Source: an uncultured Muribaculaceae bacterium (lineage in GTDB: Bacteria > Bacteroidota > Bacteroidia > Bacteroidales > Muribaculaceae). From it: a DNA stretch of 64,000 nucleotides. A model generated the notes under the pieces. That model searched no databases. It was not told where the DNA came from and was given only the letters and a program-made list of their open reading frames with translations. Both the position numbers and the translations under genes were made by a program. The stretch lies in the NCBI GenBank assembly GCA_910589055.1, contig CAJURN010000011.1, positions 30,660 through 94,659 on the forward strand, read 5' to 3'. How positions within the stretch are numbered: position 1 is the stretch's first letter; every line of letters begins with the position of its first letter. Of the stretch, positions 51,808 through 60,949 are shown in pieces.

Positions 51808-52524
51808 ATGATAGAATACCTCACCTCTCTCGATAATTCCATCTTCCTGTTTTTCAACAGCTTCCATTCGCCGTTCTTCGACAGGTTCTGGATGCTGTTC
51901 ACCGGACGATTCATATGGATTCCGATGTATGCCGCCCTCATCTTCACCATGACGAAGGCCTTCCGTCCACGCATGGTTGTCGTGTACATCGCAGCCATTA
52001 GCGCCGCTATTTTCCTCACCGACCAGACATGCGCAACGCTTATTCGCCCCATCGTGGAGCGTTTGCGTCCGGCCAATCCAGAGAATCCGATATCAGTGCT
52101 CACGCACATAGTCGACGGCTACCGCGGAGGAATGTACGGCTTCCCGTCGTGCCATGCCGCCAACTCCTTTGCCCTCGCCACATTCATGGCCTGCCTCTTT
52201 CCGCGCGGGCGTTTCATAGCCTTTATCTTCGGTTGGGCGGTACTAAATTCATATTCACGTCTTTATCTTGGCGTGCACTATCCCGGCGACCTGCTTGTGG
52301 GAGCTTTCATCGGGTCATTCTATGGCCTTGCGTGCTACACCATCGCCCTCCAGTTTGACAAAGAGCATCGTTCGGTAGCCTTCGAGCGCCTGCGCCGTCC
52401 GCTTTTCTCACTCGGATCAGGCATGCGTCTGGCCGGATTGAACGGCATGGTCGTGAGAGCGTCCGACGTGATTTTCGCAATCATCGGTGTCACGGTGGTG
52501 TCTATCACACTCGTGTCAATGTGA
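51808..52524 (+). CDS. PAP2-family membrane phosphatase
   Basis: A 238-residue membrane protein with the three PAP2 motifs: R-P-I-V-E-R-L-R-P, P-S-C-H-A-A-N (Cys in place of the usual Gly) and S-R-L-Y-L-G-V-H-Y-P-G-D, with catalytic histidines on the periplasmic side. Such enzymes remove phosphate from phosphatidate, undecaprenyl diphosphate, phosphatidylglycerophosphate or lipid A. It is the last gene of the polyprenyl synthase-to-PAP2 run. Its last nine bases overlap the 3' end of the converging gene at 52516-53352. Confidence 0.92.
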   Translation: MIEYLTSLDNSIFLFFNSFHSPFFDRFWMLFTGRFIWIPMYAALIFTMTKAFRPRMVVVYIAAISAAIFLTDQTCATLIRPIVERLRPANPENPISVLTHIVDGYRGGMYGFPSCHAANSFALATFMACLFPRGRFIAFIFGWAVLNSYSRLYLGVHYPGDLLVGAFIGSFYGLACYTIALQFDKEHRSVAFERLRRPLFSLGSGMRLAGLNGMVVRASDVIFAIIGVTVVSITLVSM

Positions 52525-53352
52525 TATGTACTTCGCACGAAGCTGAGTGTAAGCAGGAGTTTCCTTGAACGCTTTCAGCCAGCTGTCGAGAGAGTCGGCC
52601 AAAACCGAATCCCGCGGAGCCACAGCCCACGTCTGGAACTGATTGAACGAAATGGGGGTGGAAATGTCAAGCACGGGATAATCCTTGGCAATACGCCGTG
52701 CCACTTCCTCATTCACCACAGCCTGCTTTACCTCTCCAAGCGCCGTCAGTATGGCAAGATGCTCGGGAGAATAATCCTTTTCGGAAATCACATGTATCGT
52801 GTCGCCAAGCTCTTTCGACATGTTTTGAAGGCGTGTGATGAACGGCGAACCTTCCGCAATCCATAATGTATCCTTCAGCAACTGCTCCTGGGATGTAATC
52901 GCAGGGCTGCCCGTGGACGTGTCGCGGCGCTGAACGAGTACTTGCTTGTCGAGGTAAACAGGCTCTGTAAGGCGGAATCTCTCCTTAAGCGCGGTAGTGG
53001 CCGGAAGTGATGCGGCCACAAGGTCGTATTTTCCGTTCTCAAGTCCGTTAAGAGCATCGTCAAGACGCGTAAACGGATGGAAAACCATCGGGACATTATG
53101 GCGCGAACTTATATCGCGTAGCATGTCATAGTCGTAGCCCTGGGCGGTATCGTTGGACAGGAAATAGCTGAGCGGCGACATCTCTATCGCCACGGAAAGT
53201 GTATCGCCCGATGGACGCACGAATTCCGATACAATCCTGCTGCCACCGTCTTCGGAACAACGCCTGAAAATACCTGTTACAATAAGTATTGCCAGCACAA
53301 CTCCAAGCAGTACCGGCAATAATTTCTGTATGTTATTATTCTTCTTTTTCAT
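52516..53352 (-). CDS. Membrane-anchored solute-binding-domain protein (family 3)
   Basis: A 278-residue protein with one N-terminal hydrophobic segment (L-L-P-V-L-L-G-V-V-L-A-I-L-I-V-T-G) and a periplasmic type II binding domain: L-S-V-A-I-E-M-S-P-L-S-Y-F, G-Y-D-Y-D-M-L-R-D-I, L-E-N-G-K-Y-D-L-V-A-A. The fold is that of amino-acid-binding proteins and of the N-terminal domain of MltF. There is no lipobox, no transporter genes alongside, and no transglycosylase domain attached. It may sense or bind a small periplasmic ligand such as muropeptide (speculative). Confidence 0.85.
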   Translation of the reverse strand: MKKKNNNIQKLLPVLLGVVLAILIVTGIFRRCSEDGGSRIVSEFVRPSGDTLSVAIEMSPLSYFLSNDTAQGYDYDMLRDISSRHNVPMVFHPFTRLDDALNGLENGKYDLVAASLPATTALKERFRLTEPVYLDKQVLVQRRDTSTGSPAITSQEQLLKDTLWIAEGSPFITRLQNMSKELGDTIHVISEKDYSPEHLAILTALGEVKQAVVNEEVARRIAKDYPVLDISTPISFNQFQTWAVAPRDSVLADSLDSWLKAFKETPAYTQLRAKYISH

Positions 53353-53402
53353 GTCGGGATGTCAGATAATCAATTATATTATCTAACATTCCGGAGCATG
53401 GT

Positions 53403-55439
53403 TTAGTTGGCGAAATCCACCGAGATTCCGATTTGGAAACGGCGTGGATTCAGGGGATACATGGGCGACGAGAAGTAGCCGGTTCCGCCGAACAGACCTT
53501 GATTGACGTGCGATACCATTACATAGAAACGTGCTTTTTTCAACTTCATGTTGGCATACACATTCAGGAAAGGATAGTTGCCCAACTTCATATCCTGCTG
53601 ATTGGCGAAACTTGCCGTGGCAGGCTGATAGGCCGGTGCGTAGTACGATGAATACCAGTCGCAATCAACACCGAACTGAAACTTGAGCGTGGCGATGTGC
53701 GACAGGAGATAAAGGTTGGAATACACGCTCAGAGCAGGCAGAGGCACAACCTTGCTGTCGGAAGTGGTCTGGTAAGTGATGGTGTTGTCCCAATGCAGGT
53801 TGCGCACGCGGAAATTCTGATGGAGACGTGCCGAGAATACCTGCACATTACCTCCATGCTGAACCGGCAGGAAATCCGGACCGAAATAGATATGATTCTG
53901 AAGGTTGCTTACTCCAATACGGATTGCCGTGCCGGTGCGCCGGTAGTTGAGCATGCCGCCGAAATCAACCGTACGCTCCTTTCCGAAATTATTCTTCCAG
54001 ATAAAATGGTTGGACACGAAATTATTCATCAGGTAGGGAGCGGCCTCGTTACGGAATCCGCCGAAACCGCGGATTTCCATACTGTCGCCAAGCACCTTGA
54101 ACCGTGTGCCCACATTTCCCTCGACCTTGACATCCCCGGCTGCGTCGCCGAGAATACCGAACTGGGCGGTGGCCTCATAGGTCAGGAGCGAGCCCCGCTG
54201 CTTGGTAAGCTGGCCGCCAACCCATGCGAGTTGCTGTGTTCCGCGGGGGTCGATATTCTCCACACCCTCGGGAAATGGAGTGAGACCGAGAGTCGGGTCT
54301 GTACGGTCGAGTGTATCGGGAGTCTGATTGTAGCGGCGCATTTCGTGGGTGATATATGCCGCAAGACCGAATTTGGCATATTTATGAAATCCCTCGAGCA
54401 AAGATACGCCTACGGTATTAGAAAGACTCCAGTATGTTGTGCGGTCGCGCGTCTGGCGGTTGTCAAGATACGTATTGGCAAAGAAATCCCTTAGCTCGGA
54501 CACGTCATCATCAATAAAAAGATGCTTGCCCGAGGAGAATTTCAATGTGTATATAAACGACGATACGGCCACATACTCCCTGTGAATGATTGAATCGTTT
54601 TCGTCACGTTCCTCATTCCAGTAGCCCACCTTATAGCGGTTGTTGAGCAACAGTTCGTTGCCCGTGATTCGGGTGTGGGCATCGGTAAGACGTGTCGGGA
54701 TTGATTTCGGGTCGATGGAACTTACTCCACCCTGAAGTTCGGCAGGGTCGGTGATATAGAGCATGTCGGTGATGCCGCCGTTTTCCTTGTTGACAAGGTT
54801 ATAGTGGTTGTAATAGCCCTGAAACTCATATCTGTCGCCGATATACGAGCCCGAAAGCCCCCACGAGAGATTCTTGGCGGCCTGGTTGGCATAGCTGCCT
54901 TTGGAGTAGAGATAATCCACCAGCGCCCCTACCTGAGCCTTGGCATTGATATTGCCCGAAAATGTTGCCTGCAAACGTTCCTGTGCGGTTTCCCGACCGC
55001 CGGAAGAGTTGAACGAAAGGAGCGTCATGGGAATACGGGTGTTATAGAATTTCATCTTGCGTCCCATCGGGAGCCAATGCTCCACAGCGTCGCGCAAGAA
55101 GAAATCGCTCATCGGAAGCCGTTCCTCATAAATCATATTGAGCCCTTCGGCACCGAGATTTCCGGTTGTTGCATATGCGTCCGAGACCAATGACGGAATC
55201 GACTGCCGGCTGTAATCGAGCATTAAGGTGTCGATTGTAGCTTCCTCGCGCAAGCCGAGCGGCGACATTATTTTCCACGCATAGGACGGAGCCAGCGCCA
55301 CTTTCTTGCCATGGGAGTGACCCTCATGGCTGTCGGAAGCGTTGCTGCCAGACAGACGCTGCTGAGCTGACACGCCTGTCGCCAACGGCAACAAGGCCAT
55401 TGCGGAGGCAAATACCCGTATAAATTGTCGTATTTTCAT
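53403..55439 (-). CDS. Putative porin, large outer-membrane barrel
   Basis: About 678 residues: signal peptide (I-R-Q-F-I-R-V-F-A-S-A-M-A-L-L-P-L-A-T-G), a histidine-rich patch H-E-G-H-S-H-G near residue 40, then many amphipathic strands ending in R-R-F-Q-I-G-I-S-V-D-F-A-N, a typical outer-membrane C-terminus. This matches the Bacteroidetes 'putative porin' family by recall. The frame begins with TTG at 55445; the ATG at 55439 is preferred since it follows the predicted transcription start by about seven bases. The histidine patch might bind metal. Divergent from the DPP5 gene. Confidence 0.85.
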   Translation of the reverse strand: MKIRQFIRVFASAMALLPLATGVSAQQRLSGSNASDSHEGHSHGKKVALAPSYAWKIMSPLGLREEATIDTLMLDYSRQSIPSLVSDAYATTGNLGAEGLNMIYEERLPMSDFFLRDAVEHWLPMGRKMKFYNTRIPMTLLSFNSSGGRETAQERLQATFSGNINAKAQVGALVDYLYSKGSYANQAAKNLSWGLSGSYIGDRYEFQGYYNHYNLVNKENGGITDMLYITDPAELQGGVSSIDPKSIPTRLTDAHTRITGNELLLNNRYKVGYWNEERDENDSIIHREYVAVSSFIYTLKFSSGKHLFIDDDVSELRDFFANTYLDNRQTRDRTTYWSLSNTVGVSLLEGFHKYAKFGLAAYITHEMRRYNQTPDTLDRTDPTLGLTPFPEGVENIDPRGTQQLAWVGGQLTKQRGSLLTYEATAQFGILGDAAGDVKVEGNVGTRFKVLGDSMEIRGFGGFRNEAAPYLMNNFVSNHFIWKNNFGKERTVDFGGMLNYRRTGTAIRIGVSNLQNHIYFGPDFLPVQHGGNVQVFSARLHQNFRVRNLHWDNTITYQTTSDSKVVPLPALSVYSNLYLLSHIATLKFQFGVDCDWYSSYYAPAYQPATASFANQQDMKLGNYPFLNVYANMKLKKARFYVMVSHVNQGLFGGTGYFSSPMYPLNPRRFQIGISVDFAN

Positions 55440-55449
55440 TTTCAATTTA

Positions 55450-55481
55450 CAAAATTACGCAGAAATAGCGAATTGTGCAAA
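55450..55481 (-). promoter_or_regulatory. Promoter of the putative porin gene
   Basis: Minus-strand TTTG (55481-55478), 20 bases, TAATTTTG (55457-55450). Predicted leader only about seven bases. Confidence 0.75.
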
Positions 55482-55521
55482 ACAACAGCGCGGCACATAT
55501 GCCCCGGTTAAGGAATTTTAA

Positions 55522-55553
55522 TTTGCACACCTGCCTAAAGATACCTACCTTTG
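55522..55553 (+). promoter_or_regulatory. Promoter of the dpp5 gene
   Basis: TTTG (55522-55525), exactly 20 bases, TACCTTTG (55546-55553); about 45 bases of leader before the ATG. Confidence 0.75.
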
Positions 55554-55604
55554 TAGATTAATCAACGATAAATTAAATCAATCTTAACAACCATAATCCA
55601 AAAA

Positions 55605-57731
55605 ATGAACCGGATTTTCAAGCCATTGGCAATGACAGCAACCGCACTTCTGTTATCGGGTGCAATGCCCGCCGCCGCTGATGCCCCCGCAGGACACAAC
55701 GGATTCAAGAGCAGCACAGGCATATTCGACATTGACGCCCTCGAAGCGCTCGGCAGAGTATCCTCGCCCCAGGTGTCGCCTGACGGACAGAATGTTCTGT
55801 TCGGAATCTCCTACGAAGACCTTCAGCAGAACAATTCCAACAACGATCTCTATCTCGTATCTCTCAAAGGCAATAAAAAGCTCACCCGACTCACCGACAC
55901 TCCCAAAAGCGAAAACGGGGCCGTATGGTATGCCGGAGGAACACGTATCGCCTTCATGTATCCCGGAGAGGACGGCACGATGCAGATGTGGACAATGGCC
56001 GCCGACGGCTCCGACCGCATCCAGGCAAGTAACCATCCGGGAGGTATCGGCGGATTCCTGCTTTCCCCCGACGAAACAAAAATTGTCGTTATCGGCAACG
56101 TGAAATATTCCCGCAACGCAGCCGACATCTATCCTGACCTGCCCAAGGCCACAGGACGTGTCATCGACGACCTGATGTACAAGCATTGGGACGAATGGGT
56201 AACTGAAATCCCCCACCCCTTTGTAGGCTCTTTCGACGGAACAAAAGTCGACAACCTCACCGACATCATGGCCGACGAGCCTTTCGAAGCACCGATGAAG
56301 CCTTTCGGAGGTGTGGAATCCTTCTCCTGGCACCCCGGCAGCAAGATGCTCGCATATGTGTCGCGCAAGAAAACCGGACTGGACTACGCCGTTTCTACCA
56401 ACTCCGACATTTTCCTGTATAATGTCGAGAACGGCCACACCGCATGCATCACCGAAGGCATGAACGGCTATGACACCGCACCCGCCTTCTCCGCCGACGG
56501 AAAGTATATCGCATGGCTGAGCATGGAACGCGACGGATATGAGGCCGACAAGAACCGCCTGTTCATCCAGGACCTTCGTTCCGACCAGAAACGTGACCTC
56601 ACCGTGGATTGGGATTACACCATCGAGGAATTTGCATGGAATCCCTCCGGAAAGTCAATCTACTTCATCGCCTACAAAGACGGCGTGGCTCCCGTGTTCT
56701 CCATTGATGTTGTGAGCGCCAAGGTTTCGGTTCTCACCAACGAGGTTGCCGATTTCACCTCCCTGTCGCCCGCAGGAGAGAATTGCCTTGTCACGATGAA
56801 ACATTCCATGCTCCGTCCCAATGAGCTTTTCAAACTTGACCTTGCAAAGAAAACCGACGACGGTTTCGCTCACGTCTCGGCCCTGACCGACGTCAACGAC
56901 AAAATTTTCGCACAGCTCACCATGCCGACCTTCGAAAAGCGCATGGTTCCCACCACCGACGGCAAGGAAATGCTCACCTGGGTTGTGTATCCCCCGAAAT
57001 TCAATCCCGAGAAGAAATATCCGTCGATTCTCTATTGCCAGGGCGGCCCGCAGAGCGCCGTGAGCCAGTTCTGGAGCTACCGCTGGAATTTCGCGCTGAT
57101 GGCTTCCAACGGATACATCATGATTGCCCCCAACCGCCGCGGTGTTCCCGGATTCGGAACTGAGTGGGAAGAGCAGATTTCCAAGGACTATCCCGGACAG
57201 AACATGCGCGACTACCTCTCGGCAGTTGACTACATGAAGCAGGAGCCGTTTATCGACCCGGCCCGCATCGGAGCCACAGGCGCAAGCTACGGCGGCTTCT
57301 CGATCTACTATCTCGCAGGACACCACGAAAACCGCTTCGCATGCCTTCTTGCCCATGCCGGTATCTTCAACATGGAAGCCCAGTATCTTGAGACAGAAGA
57401 AATGTGGTTTGCCAACTGGGACATGGGGGGAGCATATTGGGAAAAAGACAATGCTGTGGCTCAGCGCACCTTCGCCAACTCTCCCCACCGCTTTGTCGAC
57501 AACTGGAACACTCCTATCATGATCAGCCACGGCGAACTCGACTACCGTATTCTCGCATCTCAGGGCATGGCAGCTTTCAATGCCGCCAAACTCCGCGGAA
57601 TACCTGCCGAAATGGTGATTTATCCCGACGAGAACCACTGGATTCTCAAGCCTCAGAACGCTGTGATGTGGCAGAGACTCTTCTTCCGCTGGTTCGACAA
57701 ATGGCTCTCACCCGAGAAACCCGTAAAATAA
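55605..57731 (+). CDS. dpp5: Dipeptidyl-peptidase 5-like S9 peptidase
   Basis: A 708-residue exported serine peptidase (signal peptide F-K-P-L-A-M-T-A-T-A-L-L-L-S-G). The N-terminal beta-propeller is followed by an alpha/beta-hydrolase domain with Ser561 in G-A-S-Y-G-G, Asp646 in H-G-E-L-D-Y and His678 in E-N-H-W. Many stretches are near-identical to Porphyromonas gingivalis DPP5 as I recall it (M-Y-K-H-W-D-E-W-V; E-E-M-W-F-A-N-W-D; Y-P-D-E-N-H-W). That enzyme removes dipeptides, preferring hydrophobic residues, in the periplasm. It is transcribed alone and ends in a terminator. Confidence 0.95.
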   Translation: MNRIFKPLAMTATALLLSGAMPAAADAPAGHNGFKSSTGIFDIDALEALGRVSSPQVSPDGQNVLFGISYEDLQQNNSNNDLYLVSLKGNKKLTRLTDTPKSENGAVWYAGGTRIAFMYPGEDGTMQMWTMAADGSDRIQASNHPGGIGGFLLSPDETKIVVIGNVKYSRNAADIYPDLPKATGRVIDDLMYKHWDEWVTEIPHPFVGSFDGTKVDNLTDIMADEPFEAPMKPFGGVESFSWHPGSKMLAYVSRKKTGLDYAVSTNSDIFLYNVENGHTACITEGMNGYDTAPAFSADGKYIAWLSMERDGYEADKNRLFIQDLRSDQKRDLTVDWDYTIEEFAWNPSGKSIYFIAYKDGVAPVFSIDVVSAKVSVLTNEVADFTSLSPAGENCLVTMKHSMLRPNELFKLDLAKKTDDGFAHVSALTDVNDKIFAQLTMPTFEKRMVPTTDGKEMLTWVVYPPKFNPEKKYPSILYCQGGPQSAVSQFWSYRWNFALMASNGYIMIAPNRRGVPGFGTEWEEQISKDYPGQNMRDYLSAVDYMKQEPFIDPARIGATGASYGGFSIYYLAGHHENRFACLLAHAGIFNMEAQYLETEEMWFANWDMGGAYWEKDNAVAQRTFANSPHRFVDNWNTPIMISHGELDYRILASQGMAAFNAAKLRGIPAEMVIYPDENHWILKPQNAVMWQRLFFRWFDKWLSPEKPVK

Positions 57732-57752
57732 TCATTCAAAACTCTTAACAAG

Positions 57753-57791
57753 TTCCGCCGCACGACCCCAAGACCGCGCGGCGGAATTTTT
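57753..57791 (+). terminator. Intrinsic terminator after dpp5
   Basis: TTCCGCCGC (57753-57761) pairs perfectly with GCGGCGGAA (57778-57786), then TTTTT. The loop is 16 bases. Confidence 0.8.
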
Positions 57792-57805
57792 CTCCCCCTC
57801 CCGAA

Positions 57806-58357
57806 ATGTCAAAAGCCACTCTGAAGAAAGAACTCGCCCTGATGGACAGCGAACAGCTCCGTCAGGTAATTATCGAAGCCTACGGCGTGAGCAAGGATTT
57901 CGCCGCCTACTTCGAGTACTTTCTGAATCCCGACCCGGAAGCGCTTCTTGAAAAGACCATGAAGACTCTCCGGAAAGAAATCCTGCGCTTCAAGTACCGG
58001 ACTTGCAAAGCCAGAATATCCGTAATCCGCAAGGAACTCAAAAAATTCATAGCCTACCAGCCGGGGCACGACTATGTCGCGAAACTTATGATGAATATAG
58101 TCGGAATCTTCGCCAATCTCGACTCGGCAGGTTACGACTGCACGCGCCCTCAGCTCAATGGCCTGGAAAAAATTATCGGTGATTACCTGCGGCTGGGAGA
58201 GGAATCGGGCGAGCTCGAGCAGTTTGTCAAACGGTACGAGGAATTTGTTTCCGAAGCGAGCGACCGTCGCTATTTCCGATTGTTTCTGCTCAGGGCAGCC
58301 AACTCCGCGCTCGCTGAAATCACATCGGCCCCGGGCCTTTCCATGTCCGGAAAATGA
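57806..58357 (+). CDS. DUF6155 family protein
   Basis: A 183-residue, basic, mostly helical cytoplasmic protein: S-K-A-T-L-K-K-E-L-A-L-M-D, A-Y-F-E-Y-F-L-N-P near residue 40, then lysine/arginine-rich helices. The start and the 'YFEYFLNP' block agree with the DUF6155 family by recall. No catalytic motif, no known function. It follows the dpp5 terminator by 14 bases and is separated from the next gene by 70 bases holding that gene's promoter, so it may be transcribed by read-through or by an unseen promoter. Confidence 0.78.
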   Translation: MSKATLKKELALMDSEQLRQVIIEAYGVSKDFAAYFEYFLNPDPEALLEKTMKTLRKEILRFKYRTCKARISVIRKELKKFIAYQPGHDYVAKLMMNIVGIFANLDSAGYDCTRPQLNGLEKIIGDYLRLGEESGELEQFVKRYEEFVSEASDRRYFRLFLLRAANSALAEITSAPGLSMSGK

Positions 58358-58382
58358 ATCCGGGGAAATGGGCTTGCCCGAA

Positions 58383-58414
58383 TTTGGATATTCGCGAGCT
58401 ATTCATTAATTTTG
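58383..58414 (+). promoter_or_regulatory. Promoter of the DUF4250-pcrA-nspC-GT2-radC run
   Basis: TTTG (58383-58386), exactly 20 bases, TAATTTTG (58407-58414). Predicted leader of about ten bases. Confidence 0.8.
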
Positions 58415-58427
58415 AAAAAAATATGAC

Positions 58428-58610
58428 ATGATGGAAAATCTCCCACAGGATCCTTTCATGCTTCTGAGCATGATTAACATGAAACTCCGCGATGTCTATC
58501 CATCGCTCGATGAGCTGTGCGCCGCCATGGACATTGACCGCGACGCGCTTTGCAAGAAACTCGGCGATGCCGGATTTGAATATATGCCTGAAATCAACCA
58601 GTTCAGATGA
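58428..58610 (+). CDS. DUF4250 family small protein
   Basis: A 60-residue protein with the DUF4250 pattern as recalled: M-E-N-L-P-Q-D-P-F-M-L-L-S-M-I-N-M-K-L-R-D at the start and G-F-E-Y-M-P-E-I-N-Q-F at the end. The middle (S-L-D-E-L-C-A-A-M-D-I-D-R-D-A-L) looks like a helix-turn-helix. The start may be the second ATG (58431), since family members usually begin MENLP. The stop overlaps the helicase ATG by four bases. Function unknown; a DNA-binding role would fit the fold and the neighbour. Confidence 0.85.
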   Translation: MMENLPQDPFMLLSMINMKLRDVYPSLDELCAAMDIDRDALCKKLGDAGFEYMPEINQFR

Positions 58611-60949
58611 GCGTGACGGATTCGGATTATCTCTCGCAACTCAACGACGCGCAACGCAAGGCTGTCGAATTTCTCGGTGGCCCGCAACTCGTCATAGCCG
58701 GAGCAGGCTCCGGAAAGACCCGTGTGCTGACATATAAAATCGTGCACCTTCTCGCCCGGGGTCACAATCCGCGGCGGATACTCGCCCTCACCTTCACCAA
58801 CAAGGCCGCCCGTGAAATGCGCGAGCGTATCGAGGCACTCGTTGGAGAAGCCACCGCATCGCAACTGTGGATGGGAACTTTCCACTCCATATTTTCCCGC
58901 ATACTTCGCCTTAACGCCGACAGAATCGGGTTCAAACCGCACTTTACGATTTACGATTCGTCCGACTCGAAATCTCTGGTGAAGACAATCATAAAAGACC
59001 TGAACCTTGACGACAAAGTGTATCGTCCGGGCGCTGTGCTCAACGACATATCAATGGCGAAAAACGCACTTTTCTCGCCCGAGGACTATGCCGCCGACCG
59101 GTCGCTTATGGAAGCCGACCGAAATTCGGGACGACCGCGTACCGCCGAAATATACAAAATCTACCGCGACCGCTGCCTCATAGCCGACGCGATGGATTTC
59201 GACGACCTGCTGTATTACACCAACGTGCTCCTGCGCGACAATCCGGACGTGTTGGCGAATCTTCAATCGTATTTCTCATACATTCTCGTGGACGAGTATC
59301 AGGACACGAACTTCGCCCAGCATCTTATTGTGATGCAACTGTGCAAGACGCACCAGAACCTGTGTGTGGTAGGCGACGATGCCCAGAGCATCTACTCCTT
59401 CCGCGGAGCCAACATACGCAATATCCTCGACCTGCGGAAGAGTTTCCCTGACCTCTCCACATTCAAACTTGAGCAGAACTACCGCTCGACACGCAATATA
59501 ATCGGCGCCGCCAACAGCCTTATTGCCAAGAACAAGATGCAGATTCCGAAAGAAGTGTTCTCGACAAATGAAGACGGCGAGCGCATTGAGGTCGTTCAGG
59601 CCTACAATGATTATGAGGAAGCATACATAGTTGCCAACCGCATCTCGCAAATCAAGATGCGCTTCCACGACAACTACGATGAATTTGCCGTACTCTACCG
59701 CACGAACGTCCAGTCGCGTGTGCTTGAGGAAGCCCTGCGAAACCGCAACATCCCTTACCGTATCTACGGCGGATTGGCCTTCTATCAGCGCGCGGAAGTT
59801 AAGGATGCGATATCCTATTTCCGCATAGCCATTAATCCCGACGATGACGAGGCTCTGCGCAGAATCATAAACAAACCGGCCCGAGGAATCGGCGAAACGA
59901 CTCTTAAAAAAATTGTCAGCGCCGCCATCGCGGGGCAGGCAAGCATGTTTGATGTGCTCGAAGACCCCGAGCGCTACCATCTTAATGTCAATTCCGGTAC
60001 GGCGAAGAAACTTGCGGCCTTCACCGACATGGTTCATTCTTTCGGCGAGCGCAACTCCAACGGCGAGGACGCATCCACTCTCGCACGCTACATCATCACC
60101 ACGACCCGACTCTTGGCCGTACTGATGACTGAGAACACGCCTGAAAGCATTTCCAAGCGCGACAATATCCAGGAACTCATCAAGGCCGTGGATACGTTTG
60201 TCGCCAACCATCGCGAGCAGGATGGCGACGAGGCCAAAGTCGGGCTTGGTGACTTCCTTGCCGAAGTGTCACTGCTTACCGACCAGGACACTCAAAGTGC
60301 CGACAAGGATTGCGTCACGCTTATGACAATCCATGCGGCCAAGGGTCTTGAGTTTTCCAACATCTTCATTGTCGGAGCCGAGGAAGATTTGCTGCCGTCG
60401 GCCATGAGCCAGAGCACTCCGGAGGAAATTGAGGAAGAACGCCGACTGATGTATGTCGCGGTCACACGCGCGAAAAAATTCTGTATGGCAAGTTATGCCC
60501 GGCAAAGAATGTTGAACGGCATGACCCGCTCCTGCAATCCCTCGCGATTCCTCAAGGAGATTGATGCGCGCTATCTGAGGCTTATGTCAGGTTCGTCATT
60601 GGGCGAGCCTACCGTATGCCCTTCACGCACAGCGTTCTCGCGCCCGGCGCCGGAACCATGGCAATCAAGAAAAAAAGAGGAAGCGGCACCTCAACCGCAT
60701 CAGCCGGTAATATTCCCGTCACAGCCTTCGCCTCGCCCCGGCGGCGGCAACAATACATCTGTCGAAGGCATGAGCACGCACTCAGCCAATGAGCTGTCAC
60801 CGGGCATGCAGATTCTGCATCCCAACTTCGGCTCAGGCGAAATTGTGTCGATAGACGTATCGCGTCCCGATGCGAGAATAATCGTACGCTTTTCCGACAA
60901 TCAGAACCGAACTCTCCTGCTAAAATTCGCACGCTTTGCAATAAAATGA
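58607..60949 (+). CDS. UvrD/PcrA-type DNA helicase
   Basis: A 780-residue SF1A helicase that unwinds DNA 3' to 5' in repair and in removal of proteins from DNA. Motifs: Q-motif region L-N-D-A-Q-R-K-A-V, Walker A A-G-A-G-S-G-K-T-R, T-F-T-N-K-A-A-R-E-M, Walker B I-L-V-D-E-Y-Q-D-T-N, G-D-D-A-Q-S-I-Y-S-F-R-G-A, L-E-Q-N-Y-R-S-T and the late V-A-V-T-R-A-K. A proline-rich linker leads to the Tudor-like C-terminal domain (H-P-N-F-G-S-G-E-I-V) that binds RNA polymerase in PcrA. Overlaps both neighbours by four bases. Confidence 0.96.
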   Translation: MSVTDSDYLSQLNDAQRKAVEFLGGPQLVIAGAGSGKTRVLTYKIVHLLARGHNPRRILALTFTNKAAREMRERIEALVGEATASQLWMGTFHSIFSRILRLNADRIGFKPHFTIYDSSDSKSLVKTIIKDLNLDDKVYRPGAVLNDISMAKNALFSPEDYAADRSLMEADRNSGRPRTAEIYKIYRDRCLIADAMDFDDLLYYTNVLLRDNPDVLANLQSYFSYILVDEYQDTNFAQHLIVMQLCKTHQNLCVVGDDAQSIYSFRGANIRNILDLRKSFPDLSTFKLEQNYRSTRNIIGAANSLIAKNKMQIPKEVFSTNEDGERIEVVQAYNDYEEAYIVANRISQIKMRFHDNYDEFAVLYRTNVQSRVLEEALRNRNIPYRIYGGLAFYQRAEVKDAISYFRIAINPDDDEALRRIINKPARGIGETTLKKIVSAAIAGQASMFDVLEDPERYHLNVNSGTAKKLAAFTDMVHSFGERNSNGEDASTLARYIITTTRLLAVLMTENTPESISKRDNIQELIKAVDTFVANHREQDGDEAKVGLGDFLAEVSLLTDQDTQSADKDCVTLMTIHAAKGLEFSNIFIVGAEEDLLPSAMSQSTPEEIEEERRLMYVAVTRAKKFCMASYARQRMLNGMTRSCNPSRFLKEIDARYLRLMSGSSLGEPTVCPSRTAFSRPAPEPWQSRKKEEAAPQPHQPVIFPSQPSPRPGGGNNTSVEGMSTHSANELSPGMQILHPNFGSGEIVSIDVSRPDARIIVRFSDNQNRTLLLKFARFAIK

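Noticed and set aside
56655..57638. Minus-strand frame of 327 codons inside dpp5
   Set aside because: Antisense to the catalytic domain of dpp5; no independent support.
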